64,000 nucleotides of DNA, taken from contig VGTG01000001.1 in assembly GCA_016874795.1 (NCBI GenBank), forward strand, positions 86,735 through 150,734, read 5' to 3'. The DNA comes from Deltaproteobacteria bacterium (GTDB lineage: Bacteria > Desulfobacterota > Binatia > UBA12015). Both the position numbers and the translations under genes were made by a program. How positions within the stretch are numbered: the first letter of the stretch is position 1; every line of letters begins with the position of its first letter. Below, piece by piece: positions 41,774-50,048 of this stretch. A model generated the notes under the pieces. The model was not told where the DNA came from, did no database searches, and was given only the letters and a program-made list of their open reading frames with translations.

Positions 41774-42769
41774 TCAGACCAGCGGGACGCGAGCGATCAT
41801 CTCGTCGAGGAACGCGTCCGGCGTCATGCCGTCCGCCTCGGCCTCGAAGGTGAGGAGCACGCGGTGACGGAGCACGTCCTTCGCGATCGCCTGCACGTCC
41901 TCCGGGGCGACGAACTCGGCGCCGCGGAGCCACGCGTGCGCGCGCGAGCAGCGGTCGAGAGCGATCGTGCCGCGCGGCGAAGCGCCGCAGCGCACCTTGT
42001 TCGCGAGATCCGCGCCGTACGCGCCCGGCTGCCGCGTCGCGAGGACGAGCTGGATCATGTACTCCTCGAGCGCCGGCGCGAGGTACAGGTCGAGCACCTG
42101 GTTCCGCGCCGCGAAGACCGTCGACTGCGAGACGTGCGCTACCTTTGGACGCTCGGTGCCGCGCGCTTCGCCGCGCACGAGCTCGAGGATCTTCCGCTCC
42201 GAGTCGCCGCCCGGGTAGCCGATGCGGATGTGCATCAGGAAGCGGTCGAGCTGCGCCTCGGGCAGCGGGTACGTGCCCTCCTGCTCGATCGGGTTCTGCG
42301 TCGCCATGACGAGGAAGAGCTTCGGCAGGTCGTACGTGTGGCGTCCGACCGTGACTTGACGCTCGGCCATCGCCTCGAGGAGCGCCGACTGCACCTTCGC
42401 GGGCGCGCGGTTGATCTCGTCCGCGAGGACGAGGTTGTGGAACACGGGGCCCTGCTCGAAGCGGAAGCTGCCGTCCTCGGGGCGGTAGACGTCGGTGCCC
42501 GTCAGGTCGGCGGGGAGAAGGTCCGGCGTGAACTGGATGCGATGATGGTCCGCCTCGACGGCGGCCGAGAGCTCGCGAATCGCCTTCGTCTTGGCGAGGC
42601 CCGGAGCGCCTTCGACGAGCAGGTGCCCGTCGGCGAGGAGTGCGACCAGGAGCCGGTCGATCAGCACCTCCTGACCGAGGATGCAGCGGTTCAGGTGCTC
42701 GCGGAGCCGCTCGAAGTGGCCGTGCGGCCGGGTCGACTCGGTCGGAAAGGATGCAACGTGCTCGTTCAT
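41774..42769 (-). CDS. MoxR-family AAA+ ATPase
   Basis: Encodes 331 aa from the ATG at 42769, chosen because GGAGGAAA lies 8-10 nt upstream; the ATG at 42787 contains that sequence inside its own first codons, and the track start at 42952 is too early. Walker A is GAPGLAKT (54-61), Walker B LVLADEINRAPAK, sensor 1 MATQNPIEQEGTYPLPEAQLDRF. MoxR ATPases remodel or activate partner proteins, here probably the VWA proteins of the Bat complex. It heads the six-gene leftward operon, and its promoter lies in the divergent spacer with the alcohol dehydrogenase gene. Confidence 0.93.
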   Translation of the reverse strand: MNEHVASFPTESTRPHGHFERLREHLNRCILGQEVLIDRLLVALLADGHLLVEGAPGLAKTKAIRELSAAVEADHHRIQFTPDLLPADLTGTDVYRPEDGSFRFEQGPVFHNLVLADEINRAPAKVQSALLEAMAERQVTVGRHTYDLPKLFLVMATQNPIEQEGTYPLPEAQLDRFLMHIRIGYPGGDSERKILELVRGEARGTERPKVAHVSQSTVFAARNQVLDLYLAPALEEYMIQLVLATRQPGAYGADLANKVRCGASPRGTIALDRCSRAHAWLRGAEFVAPEDVQAIAKDVLRHRVLLTFEAEADGMTPDAFLDEMIARVPLV

Positions 42770-42858
42770 GGGCTGTGTTTCCTCCATCGCCGTGCGGCGG
42801 TCGTTCGAGATCGCCGTGTTCGCCTTGTTCGACGTGGAGCGTAGCCCCGAGTGCTTTT

Positions 42859-42894
42859 CCGGAGGCTTTCCGGAACATGAACTCTGGTTCATGT
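42859..42894. promoter_or_regulatory. Two adjacent dyads in the moxR / alcohol dehydrogenase spacer
   Basis: ACATGAAC-n4-GTTCATGT (42875-42894) is a perfect 8+8 dyad. CCGGA-n5-TCCGG (42859-42873) lies directly beside it. They sit 57 nt upstream of the dehydrogenase ATG and 90 nt upstream of moxR. Operator-like; the regulator is unknown. Confidence 0.55.
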
Positions 42895-42950
42895 CCGGGG
42901 CCGTGCGGGGGCGCTGCTTCCCGCGAAGGCTTGGTGCTAGAAGCCCAGCC

Positions 42951-44174
42951 ATGCTGTTCGAGCTCCGCCTCCTCGCCTATCGCCTGGCGAAGCCGCTCCA
43001 GTGGCCCGTGTCGCGCGTCGTCGCGATCCCGCGGCCGACGGCCCTCGTCGGGCCTGGGTCCGCGCAGCGGCTGTGTGCGATGATCGGCGAGTTCGGCGTC
43101 CGCCGCGTGATGATCGTGACGGACGCCGTCCTCGTGAAGCTCGGCATGGTCGAGCCGCTGCGCGGTGCTCTCGCCGGGCACGGCATCGACGTCGCCGTGC
43201 ACGACGCGATCACGCCCGATCCGACCTATCCCGTGCTGCAGGCGGGGCTCGCGGCGGTCCGCGCGCATCGCAGCGACGCGATCCTCGCCATCGGTGGCGG
43301 CTCGGTGATCGACGCGGCGAAGGTGATCGACGCGATGGCCGTCAGCGGAAAGTCGCCGCAGAAGCTCGTCGGCGTCCTCAAGATCGGGAAGCCGATGCTG
43401 CCGCTCTTCGCGATCCCGACGACGGCGGGAACGGGATCCGAGGTGACGGTCGCCGCGGTCGTGACCGATCCGGTGAAGCACGCGAAGGCGGCGGTGATCG
43501 ATCCGCGCCTCGTTCCGCTCGCGACCGCGCTCGATCCCACGCTGATGACGGGAATGCCGAAGCCGATCACTGCGGCGACGGGCATGGACGCGCTCACGCA
43601 CGCGGTCGAGGCGTACGTCAATCGCTGGCCGCACGGGGAGACGGCCTTTCACTGCATCGCGGCGACGCGCATGATCTTCGCGAACCTGCCGCGCGCGTAC
43701 GAGCACGGCGACGATCTCGAGGCGCGCGAGGCGATGGCGGTCGCGGCGTTCTACGCGGGGCTCGCGTTCACGAAGGCCTACGTCGGCTACGTACACGCGT
43801 TCTCCCACAAGATCGGCGGGATGTACGGCGTGCCGCACGGGCTCGGGAACGCGGTGACGCTGCCGTACGTCCTCGACTTCCTGAAGGACGCGCCGCGTGC
43901 GGAGGAGCGGCTCGCCGAGCTCGCGGTCGCGATCGGCGCGGGAACCGAGTCGGAGCCGAAGCCCGTCCTCGCGCAGCGCTTCGTCGACCGCGTGCGCGAG
44001 CTGAACCGGGCGGTCGGGATTCCCGAGGAGATCGAAGCGCTCGAGCGGTCCGACGTGGGAGAGATCGCGCGCGCCGCGATGATCGAGGCGCACCGCGACT
44101 ACCCGGTGCCGAAGACGATGTCCCTTCCCGAAGCGGAGTCGCTGCTACGACGAATGCTTCGAACGGCCCATTGA
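42951..44174 (+). CDS. Iron-containing alcohol dehydrogenase (group III)
   Basis: Encodes 407 aa from the ATG at 42951. The NAD site has GGGSVIDAAKVIDA and TTAGTGSEVT. The metal site uses Asp in GLDALTHA-type sequence (here GMDALTHAVEAYVN) and His in GYVHAFSHKIGGMYGVPHGLGN. The N-terminus starts LFELRLLAYRLAKPLQWPV, similar to the subgroup acting on medium-chain or lactaldehyde-type substrates. It interconverts alcohols and aldehydes. The SnoaL-like gene follows after 31 nt, so the two may be one transcript controlled by the dyads upstream. Confidence 0.9.
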   Translation: MLFELRLLAYRLAKPLQWPVSRVVAIPRPTALVGPGSAQRLCAMIGEFGVRRVMIVTDAVLVKLGMVEPLRGALAGHGIDVAVHDAITPDPTYPVLQAGLAAVRAHRSDAILAIGGGSVIDAAKVIDAMAVSGKSPQKLVGVLKIGKPMLPLFAIPTTAGTGSEVTVAAVVTDPVKHAKAAVIDPRLVPLATALDPTLMTGMPKPITAATGMDALTHAVEAYVNRWPHGETAFHCIAATRMIFANLPRAYEHGDDLEAREAMAVAAFYAGLAFTKAYVGYVHAFSHKIGGMYGVPHGLGNAVTLPYVLDFLKDAPRAEERLAELAVAIGAGTESEPKPVLAQRFVDRVRELNRAVGIPEEIEALERSDVGEIARAAMIEAHRDYPVPKTMSLPEAESLLRRMLRTAH

Positions 44175-44205
44175 GACGTTCCTCGAAGGAACGCCGGGAG
44201 ATCCC

Positions 44206-44727
44206 ATGCCGACCGAAACGGAACGCGAAGCCCGCGAAGCCTACGAGCGCCTCGTCGCCCTGCGCGACGAGATCGACGTCGGGAGGAAGCCGTGGTCCGC
44301 CCTCGCGGACTTCTTCACCGAGGACGCGGCCTACATCGATCCCGCGTGGGGACGCATCGAGGGCCGCGAGAGCATTCGCGAGTTCTTCGAGAAGTCGATG
44401 GCCGGGCTCACGGGCCACGGCTGGTCAACGCCGGAGAACTGGATCATGGTCGACGGGCCGCGCGTCGTCAGCCAGTGGGACCAGATCCTCGGCGAGAGCG
44501 CCGAAGGCAAGAAGTGGATGGTACCCGGGCTGTCAATCCTATACTACGCCGGCAACGGGCTCTTCTGCTACAGCCACGACATGCTGAACATGACCCACGT
44601 CGGTCAGACGATGAAGGCGATGGCGTGGAAGCCGCCGGCGGGAATGCTCAACATGCCGCCGCGCGAGCCGAACCGCGACGTCTCGCTGCCGAAGGCGTGG
44701 CAGCACCTCGAGCCGAACCGGCCGTAG
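44206..44727 (+). CDS. SnoaL-like / NTF2-fold protein 2
   Basis: A 173-aa protein starting MPTETEREAREAYERLVALRDEIDVGRKPW. It has NTF2-fold features: ALADFFTEDAAYIDPAWGRIEGRESIREFFEKSM then WIMVDGPRVVSQWDQILGE and LSILYYAGNGLFCYSHDMLN. A C-terminal tail (WKPPAGMLNMPPREPNRDVSLPKAWQHLEP) is longer than in minimal family members. The fold binds hydrophobic ligands, but no catalytic residue can be assigned. Located 31 nt after the alcohol dehydrogenase. It shares little sequence with the SnoaL-like protein at 32369-32815. Confidence 0.75.
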   Translation: MPTETEREAREAYERLVALRDEIDVGRKPWSALADFFTEDAAYIDPAWGRIEGRESIREFFEKSMAGLTGHGWSTPENWIMVDGPRVVSQWDQILGESAEGKKWMVPGLSILYYAGNGLFCYSHDMLNMTHVGQTMKAMAWKPPAGMLNMPPREPNRDVSLPKAWQHLEPNRP

Positions 44728-44910
44728 CGGGCAGGCTACGACGACGGGGCGGCAACGGGCTCGCCGAGCGGCGAGCAGCGCTCGAGCGTGAAGAAGCTCG
44801 GCGTCGGGATGTTCGCGAAGCCGAGATCGAGGGGAAGCGCATCCGGTCCTCGCGAGTCCTCACGTACCGGCGCGGCACGGTCGCGGCAAGAAGCGAGATC
44901 CGCCGCCGCT

Positions 44911-45747
44911 TCAGTCCCTCGCGTCGAGGAACGCGAGCACCTCGCGGTTGAAGACCTCCGGGGTCTCGAAGTTGAAGCCGTGGCTGCCACCCGGAACCTT
45001 GACGAGCTTCGCGTCCGGGATCTCCCGGGCGAGGATGTCGGAGTTGGCGGGCGGAATCAGTCGATCGGCGTCGCCGGTGATCACCAGGGTCGGTACGCGG
45101 ATCTGGTGCAGGCGATCTGTCGCACGGTGGCCCATCACTGCGGCGACCTGGCCGAGGATCGCCTCCATGCTGAATCCGTACTGCAGCGCCCCCGAAAAGA
45201 CCTGCATCAGCTTCGGGAGCTCGCTCTCGATGAACGCCTGGTTGAACACCGTCGGCAGCATCTGCTGGAGAAAGGCGAAGGGATCGAGCGACTTGACGTC
45301 GATCTCGATCCCGCCCCCGGAGGTCACCTTCCCGCCGAGCTGCGAGACCGAGAACTCACGTTGCTGCTCGATCGCAGCGTCGGGCTCGGGATAGGTGCAG
45401 GCCAGCACCAGGCGGCGCACCCGCCCCGGGTGACGCAGCACCAGCTCCTGCGCGATCATCCCGCCCATCGAAACGCCGACGACGTGCGCGCTCGCGATGC
45501 CGAGGTGGTCGAGCAGCTGCGCGGCCTCGTCCGCCATCTGGTGGATCGAGTAGGGTCCCGCCGGCTTCGAGCTGCGGCCCACGCCACGGTTGTCGAAGGC
45601 GATGGTGCGATGGCGCCCGGCGAAGGCCGGCATCTGGAAGACCCAGGCCTGGCTGTCCGCGGCGAGCCCCATGATCAGGAGGAGTGGCTCACCGCTGCCC
45701 TGCTCCTCGTAGTATAGCTCGATGTCTCCGATTCGTGCGGTAGCCAT
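44911..45747 (-). CDS. Alpha/beta hydrolase
   Basis: A 278-aa single-domain hydrolase. Oxyanion motif is LLIMGLAADS, the nucleophile elbow GVSMGG places Ser at about residue 93, the acid is in TLVITGDADRLIPPAN and the His in PGGSHGFNFE. FDNRGVGRSSKPAGPYS is the standard strand-4 loop. It hydrolyses esters, lactones or C-C bonds, and the substrate is unknown. The lower-GC, AT-rich positions and several unusual codons (for example TAC/TAT mix) are mild. It lies downstream of the Nudix gene on the same strand, 66 nt away. Confidence 0.85.
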   Translation of the reverse strand: MATARIGDIELYYEEQGSGEPLLLIMGLAADSQAWVFQMPAFAGRHRTIAFDNRGVGRSSKPAGPYSIHQMADEAAQLLDHLGIASAHVVGVSMGGMIAQELVLRHPGRVRRLVLACTYPEPDAAIEQQREFSVSQLGGKVTSGGGIEIDVKSLDPFAFLQQMLPTVFNQAFIESELPKLMQVFSGALQYGFSMEAILGQVAAVMGHRATDRLHQIRVPTLVITGDADRLIPPANSDILAREIPDAKLVKVPGGSHGFNFETPEVFNREVLAFLDARD

Positions 45748-45813
45748 CCGAACCTCCCGGGAAGAGCCCCGACGCGAGGCCTTCCTTTGGGACCCGTACC
45801 GTTCGCGCGCGGC

Positions 45814-46254
45814 TCAGTCTCGTCGCGCGCCCAGGACCTCGAGGGCGCGGTCGATGAAGACTCGCTGGTCCGGATGGAGCCGAGCGCGGGCCTCGTCCGC
45901 TGGCAGGAACTCCGCTTGGTCGATCTCCCAGTCCATTTCCGCGAGCACCGTCACGGCCGGCGGCTCGAGCGGCTCGGCGAGGTAGGCGACGATCTCCTTG
46001 CGGCTCTTGACGTAGCGGGACTCGCCGAGCGCGTGCGTGATGCGGCACGCGAGCCCCGTCTCCTCTCGCGTCTCGCGCACGGCCGCAGCGGCTTCGTCCT
46101 CGCCCTTCTCGAGCATGCCCTTCGGGATCGACCACGGCTTGCCGCGGTTGTACCAGCCGCTCGGGTGGACGATGAGGAAGCGAAGCTCTCCCTCGAATCG
46201 CGCGACCACGAGGCACCCTGCCGTCCTCTTGCCCGGCTTCGTCCCTTTTCCCAC
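45814..46254 (-). CDS. Nudix hydrolase
   Basis: Encodes 146 aa from the GTG at 46254 (VGKGTKPGKRTAGC); the track start at 46806 runs through the ACT-domain gene on the other strand. The Nudix box is complete: GMLEKGEDEAAAAVRETREETGL fits Gx5Ex7REUxEExGU. PWSIPKG precedes it. The protein cleaves nucleoside diphosphate derivatives, and the KxxR-less simple architecture suggests a broad-specificity diadenosine or inositol-phosphate type. Divergent from the ACT-domain gene with 88 nt between starts. Confidence 0.82.
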   Translation of the reverse strand: MGKGTKPGKRTAGCLVVARFEGELRFLIVHPSGWYNRGKPWSIPKGMLEKGEDEAAAAVRETREETGLACRITHALGESRYVKSRKEIVAYLAEPLEPPAVTVLAEMDWEIDQAEFLPADEARARLHPDQRVFIDRALEVLGARRD

Positions 46255-46342
46255 GGTGAGGACGCATACGCCATCCGCAAGAGCCGCGCGACGGCTTGAA
46301 CCGGCCCCGGTGCTGGCCGAAGATGGCCGCGATGGTGGCCGC

Positions 46343-46876
46343 ATGAAGACGTCGCTCGTCCTCACCTGCATCGGTCCGGATCGCCACGGGCTCGTCGAGG
46401 CGCTCGCACGCGCCGTCGCAGAGCACGACGGCAACTGGGTCGAGAGCCGGATGGCCCGCCTCGCCGGGAAGTTCGCGGGCGTGCTGCGCGTCGATCTCCC
46501 CGAGGAGCGCGCCGCGGATCTCACGAAGGCGCTCGAAGGCCTCTCCGGCGCCGGGCTTCGCGTCACCGTCGAGCCGAGCCGCGAGGAAGAGTCGCGTGCA
46601 CCCTCGCGCCTCGTGCAGCTCGCTCTCGTCGGTCGAGACCGGCCCGGCATCGTGCGCGACGTGTCGCGCGTCCTGGCCGCGCGCGGCGTCAACGTCGAGG
46701 AGCTCGAGACCGAGTGCACGAGCGCGCCCGAGTCCGGCGAGCCGCTCTTCCAGGCGAACGCGACGCTCCACGTCCCCGAAGCGCTTTCCACCGACGACCT
46801 CCGCACGGCTCTCGAGGAGATCGCAAACGACCTGATGGTCGACGTCGTGCTGGAGGATGCAGCGAAAGGCCGCTGA
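46343..46876 (+). CDS. Tandem ACT-domain protein, GcvR-like
   Basis: Encodes 177 aa from the ATG at 46343 (MKTSLVLTCIGPDRHGLVEAL). Two ACT repeats: the first has GPDRHGLVEALARAVAEHDGNW, the second LALVGRDRPGIVRDVSRVLAARGVNVEELE. This arrangement is that of GcvR, a regulator of glycine cleavage that responds to glycine by protein-protein contact, and of related stand-alone ACT proteins. No GcvA or gcv gene is nearby, so the regulatory partner is unknown. It overlaps the next gene by 20 nt. Confidence 0.85.
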   Translation: MKTSLVLTCIGPDRHGLVEALARAVAEHDGNWVESRMARLAGKFAGVLRVDLPEERAADLTKALEGLSGAGLRVTVEPSREEESRAPSRLVQLALVGRDRPGIVRDVSRVLAARGVNVEELETECTSAPESGEPLFQANATLHVPEALSTDDLRTALEEIANDLMVDVVLEDAAKGR

Positions 46877-47807
46877 GCCGCCCGCCGATCGCGCGCCGCC
46901 GGGAACGCCCGTCACGGGAGGCGATCTCGAGAGCGCGCTCGAGCGGCTACGCAGCGAGGTGGACGACCCCGTCGCCGGCCTCTTCGGGCCGGGCTCGAAG
47001 GTCTGGGAGGTGAACCGCGAGGGCGTCCTCTTCCTCGGCGGCGGACGTGCGGTCCTCCTGCAGCTCGCGCATCCCTTCGTCGCGCACGCGATCGAGCAGC
47101 ACTCGACGACGCGCCGCGATCCGGTGGCGCGGTTCCAGCGTACGTTCGAGCACGTCTTCGCGATGGTCTACGGCGACCTCGACTCCGCGATCGACTCCGC
47201 GCGCCGCGTTCACGCCCTTCACCGGCGCATCAACGGGGCGATCGACGAGGACGTCGGCTCGTTCCGCCGCGGCGATCCCTACGCCGCGAACGTCGCCGAA
47301 GCGCTCCTGTGGGTGCACGCGACGCTGTGGGACACGTCCGTGCAGGTGTACGAGCTCGTCGTGCGGAAGCTCTCCGCCGAGGAGAAGGATCGCTACTGGT
47401 CGGAGACGAAGCGCTTCGCTCTGCTCTTCGGGATCCCCGAGGCGATCCTTCCGGTCGACTGGAGCGGCTTTCAGGAGTACTGCCGCTCGATGTTCGCTTC
47501 GTCGACTCTCGCGGTCGGTGCTCCGGCCGCGGAGATGGCGCGCTTCATCCTGGCTGCGCCGGGGTGGCCGCTGTCGTCCTGGTTCGCGCCGGTGACGATG
47601 GCTCTCCTGCCCGAGCGGATCCGCCATCAGTATCGCGAGCCGCTCGGGCTCGCGGAGCAGGCGCTGACGAACGTGTCGCTCCAGGCGCTGCGCGCCGCCT
47701 GGTGGGCGATGCCCGGGTGGCTTCGTCACCTGCCCGCGTACCGCGCGGCACAGAGACGGATCGCGCAGGCGCCGGCATCGCGAGTGCGCGTCGCGACGGA
47801 ACGATGA
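46857..47807 (+). CDS. MpaB-like oxygenase (DUF2236 family)
   Basis: A 316-aa protein. Landmarks of DUF2236 are VFLGGGRAVLLQLAHPFVAHAIEQHS, FQRTFEHVFAMVYGD and VHALHRRINGAIDED (His-rich segments proposed to bind haem in latex-clearing/MpaB-type enzymes). NVAEALLWVHATLWDTSVQVYELV follows. The family includes the fungal MpaB, which cleaves a prenyl side chain, and rubber oxygenase-like proteins. No signal peptide is seen. It overlaps the ACT gene by 20 nt and the metallo-hydrolase by 4 nt, so the three are one operon. Confidence 0.82.
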   Translation: MQRKAAEPPADRAPPGTPVTGGDLESALERLRSEVDDPVAGLFGPGSKVWEVNREGVLFLGGGRAVLLQLAHPFVAHAIEQHSTTRRDPVARFQRTFEHVFAMVYGDLDSAIDSARRVHALHRRINGAIDEDVGSFRRGDPYAANVAEALLWVHATLWDTSVQVYELVVRKLSAEEKDRYWSETKRFALLFGIPEAILPVDWSGFQEYCRSMFASSTLAVGAPAAEMARFILAAPGWPLSSWFAPVTMALLPERIRHQYREPLGLAEQALTNVSLQALRAAWWAMPGWLRHLPAYRAAQRRIAQAPASRVRVATER

Positions 47808-48490
47808 AGCGCTGGCTCCGGAATTCACTCGTCGCCCTCGGCGTCCTCGTCGCGCTCGCAGCCGGCGCCTGGTTCTACTCGACGGCGCGCGAAGCGGTCC
47901 CCGAGACGTCGACCTTCGAGCTCGATCTCGGCGAGGCGCGGCGGCTCGCGCGCGCTCGCGCCGATCACATCGTCTTCACGCACGAGCACGGCGATCACAT
48001 CGACGGGGCCGCGCGCCACGAGCCGCCGGAGGAGATCGCCTCGCGAGTCCGGTTCAACCGCGCCCAGCTCGAGAACGCCCCGCGGCTCGACGAGGTCGCG
48101 ATGCCCGAGGTTCTGCGCCGCACGACGCCGATCGACTACGACGGGTTGCACGCGCTCTCCCCGGGCGTCGTCCTCATCGCGGCGCCGGGTCACACGCCCG
48201 GCAACCAGCTCGTCTTCGTAGTGCTGGAAGATGGGCGCGAGCTCCTCTTCATCGGCGACGTCGCCTGGCACATGGACGCGCTGCGGAACCTGCACTACCG
48301 GCCACGGCTCGTCACCGACTGGTTCCTCGGCGAGGATCGCGCGGCGGTGCTCGCGCAGTTCCGGACGCTACACGACCTGCTCGAGACGGATCCGAAGGTG
48401 CAGGTCGTCGTCTCGCACGACCCGGATCAGCGAGCGGAGCTGCTCCGCACGGGCGCGCTCGTCGACGGCTTCTCTCTCGCTTCGCCGTGA
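47804..48490 (+). CDS. Membrane-anchored metallo-beta-lactamase fold hydrolase
   Basis: Encodes 228 aa from the ATG at 47804, which overlaps the MpaB-like stop (ATGA). An N-terminal membrane helix (LVALGVLVALAAGAWFY) is followed by the MBL motif THEHGDHIDGA (His-x-His-x-Asp-His), GHTPGNQ, GDVAWH and a late SHDPDQ His. The strands that usually precede the HxHxDH motif are very short here, so the domain is compact. It likely hydrolyses an ester, lactone or thioester in the periplasm. Its stop overlaps the start of a decayed methyltransferase gene. Confidence 0.8.
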   Translation: MKRWLRNSLVALGVLVALAAGAWFYSTAREAVPETSTFELDLGEARRLARARADHIVFTHEHGDHIDGAARHEPPEEIASRVRFNRAQLENAPRLDEVAMPEVLRRTTPIDYDGLHALSPGVVLIAAPGHTPGNQLVFVVLEDGRELLFIGDVAWHMDALRNLHYRPRLVTDWFLGEDRAAVLAQFRTLHDLLETDPKVQVVVSHDPDQRAELLRTGALVDGFSLASP

Positions 48491-48971
48491 GCTCGCCGCT
48501 CGAGCATCGACTCTACCCGCTCGCGTCGAAGTAGGATCCGGCGTGGGTGCTCGCGAACCAGATGGGGCCGAACGCCCTCTGGCTTCTCGAGTGGCTCTGC
48601 GGCGACATGAAGCTCGCGCGCGGGATGCGCGTCCTCGACATGGTCTGCGGGAAAGCACTGACGAGCGTCTTCCTCGCGCGCGAGCACGGCGTGCAGGTGT
48701 GGGCGAACGATCTCTGGATCGAGCCGACGGAGAACTGGCAGCGGATCCGCGAGGCCGGTCTCGAGGAGCGCGCGGCCTCGTCTCGATCGAGGTCGCGGAC
48801 GCGCTCGCGGACGGCTGGCTCGACTGGGTGCGCTTCCTGGAGATAGTCCTCGCGAGCGGGACGCTCGATTCCGAGTGGACCTCCAGCACCGAGCGCGAGC
48901 TCGCGAAGATCCGCGAGGACGCCGGAAGGACGATGGGGTTCGTGCGCGTGATCGCGCGCCGCGTGCGGTGA
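48487..48971 (+). pseudogene. Decayed SAM-dependent methyltransferase
   Basis: A GTG at 48487 (overlapping the previous stop) starts SSPLEHRLYPLASK and then meets TAG at 48532 where relatives have Tyr (SKYDPxWV). The frame continues with DPAWVLANQMGPNALWLLEWLCGDMKL, motif I VLDMVCGKALTSVFLA and VWANDLWIEPTENWQRI, stopping being homologous at about 48770. The C-terminal family segment (GLVSIEVADALADGWLDWVRF ... DAGRTMGFVRVIARR) resumes in another frame from 48774. Roughly 120 central codons are missing. A nonsense codon, a frame change and an internal deletion together mean the gene is dead, and Gly-to-Val in motif I (VLDMVCG) agrees. Confidence 0.85.
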
Positions 48972-49037
48972 GCGTCGCAGGTCGAGGCGCGCCGCGCGTG
49001 CCTGGCGAAGCGCCCTGCGGCGCGATAGGACGGCCCC

Positions 49038-49808
49038 ATGTTGCTCGATCGCTTCAGGCTCGATGGCAAGGTGGCACTCGTCACGGGCGCCGGGCGCGGG
49101 ATCGGTGCCGGATGCGCGCGCGCGTTCGCGGAGCAGGGCGCCGACGTCGTGTGCGCGGCGCGCTCGCTCGATCAGGTCGAGGCCGTCGCGAAGGACCTGC
49201 GCGGCCTCGGTCGGAGGGCGACCGCGGTCGCGTGCGACGTCATGCAGCGCGAGCAGCTCGAGCGGCTCGTGCAGCAGACGATGGACGAGTACGGGCGGAT
49301 CGACATCCTCGTCAACAACGCCGGCGGCTTCCCGCCGGTGCCGTTCCTCCGCACGAGCGAACGCGCCTTCGAGGAGGCGTTCCGCTTCAACGTGACGACG
49401 GCGTTCCTGATGAGCCGCTTCGTGATCCCGAAGATGCTCGAGAAGGACGGCGGCTCGATCGTCAACATCTCGTCCGCGGCGGGGCGGCTCCCGATGTCCG
49501 GCTTCGTCGCCTACGGTACCGCGAAGGCCGCGCTTTCGTTCATGACGCGCGAGCTCGCGATCGAGTTCGCACCGCGGGTGCGCGTCAACGCGATCGCGGT
49601 CGGCTCGGTCGAGACGTCGGCCCTCGCACCCTTCCTCGACGCGGACGCGCGCTCGAAGATGGAAGCGCTGACGCCGATGGGTCGCCTGGGACAGGTCGAG
49701 GACATCGCGCTCGGCGCGCTCTATCTCGCCTCACCGGCGGGAAGCTTCCTCACGGGCAAAGTCGTCGAGATCGACGGCGGCCTCACCTCCGGCAACTGGC
49801 CGTTCTAA
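49038..49808 (+). CDS. Short-chain dehydrogenase/reductase (hydroxysteroid dehydrogenase-like)
   Basis: A 256-aa classical SDR. TGAGRGIG (about 17-24), NNAGGFPP, catalytic Ser in IVNISSAAG, Tyr-x-x-x-Lys in AYGTAKAAL, and C-terminal GKVVEIDGGLTSGNWPF. It is close in length and motifs to 7-alpha-hydroxysteroid dehydrogenase and FabG-like reductases; the substrate is unknown. The gene stands alone on the plus strand, 66 nt after the dead methyltransferase and 1 nt before a large inverted repeat. Confidence 0.87.
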   Translation: MLLDRFRLDGKVALVTGAGRGIGAGCARAFAEQGADVVCAARSLDQVEAVAKDLRGLGRRATAVACDVMQREQLERLVQQTMDEYGRIDILVNNAGGFPPVPFLRTSERAFEEAFRFNVTTAFLMSRFVIPKMLEKDGGSIVNISSAAGRLPMSGFVAYGTAKAALSFMTRELAIEFAPRVRVNAIAVGSVETSALAPFLDADARSKMEALTPMGRLGQVEDIALGALYLASPAGSFLTGKVVEIDGGLTSGNWPF

Positions 49809-49809
49809 C

Positions 49810-49902
49810 GGGGTCCGGTTCGTTACGGCACATCTGCACCCAGGCTCCCTCAGGCTCCCTCGCCGAGCCTGGGTGCAGATACGCCCTATCGAACCGGACC
49901 CC
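49810..49902. repeat. 93-bp inverted repeat directly after SDR stop
   Basis: The arms are 49810-49846 and 49866-49902 (37 bp each, 33 matching): GGGGTCCGGTTCG at the outside and ATCTGCACCCAGGCT at the inside are exact, and the four mismatches lie between. The loop and inner end carry an exact 10-bp tandem duplication, caggctccct twice (49841-49860). It starts 1 nt after the SDR stop. It could be a terminator or a small mobile palindrome. Confidence 0.85.
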
Positions 49903-50048
49903 CCTTCGAGCGATCGGAGCGACAGGCCGCCCGCGACCGCCAGCACGGCGGAGAGCCCCAGCGCGATGCTCTTGCCAGGCACTCGAGACGAACCCTACTA
50001 CGGCGCTCTCGCAGCGTCAGCCCCTGACGCTCCGCTCGAGCTGACGAT
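49903..50048. other. Spacer with possible gene remnant
   Basis: On the minus strand a GTG at 49982 opens PGKSIALGLSAVLAVAGGLSLRSLEGG, which reads like a signal or membrane anchor, and runs straight into the inverted repeat. No continuation is recognisable, so it may be the stub of a gene cut by the repeat. Confidence 0.3.
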
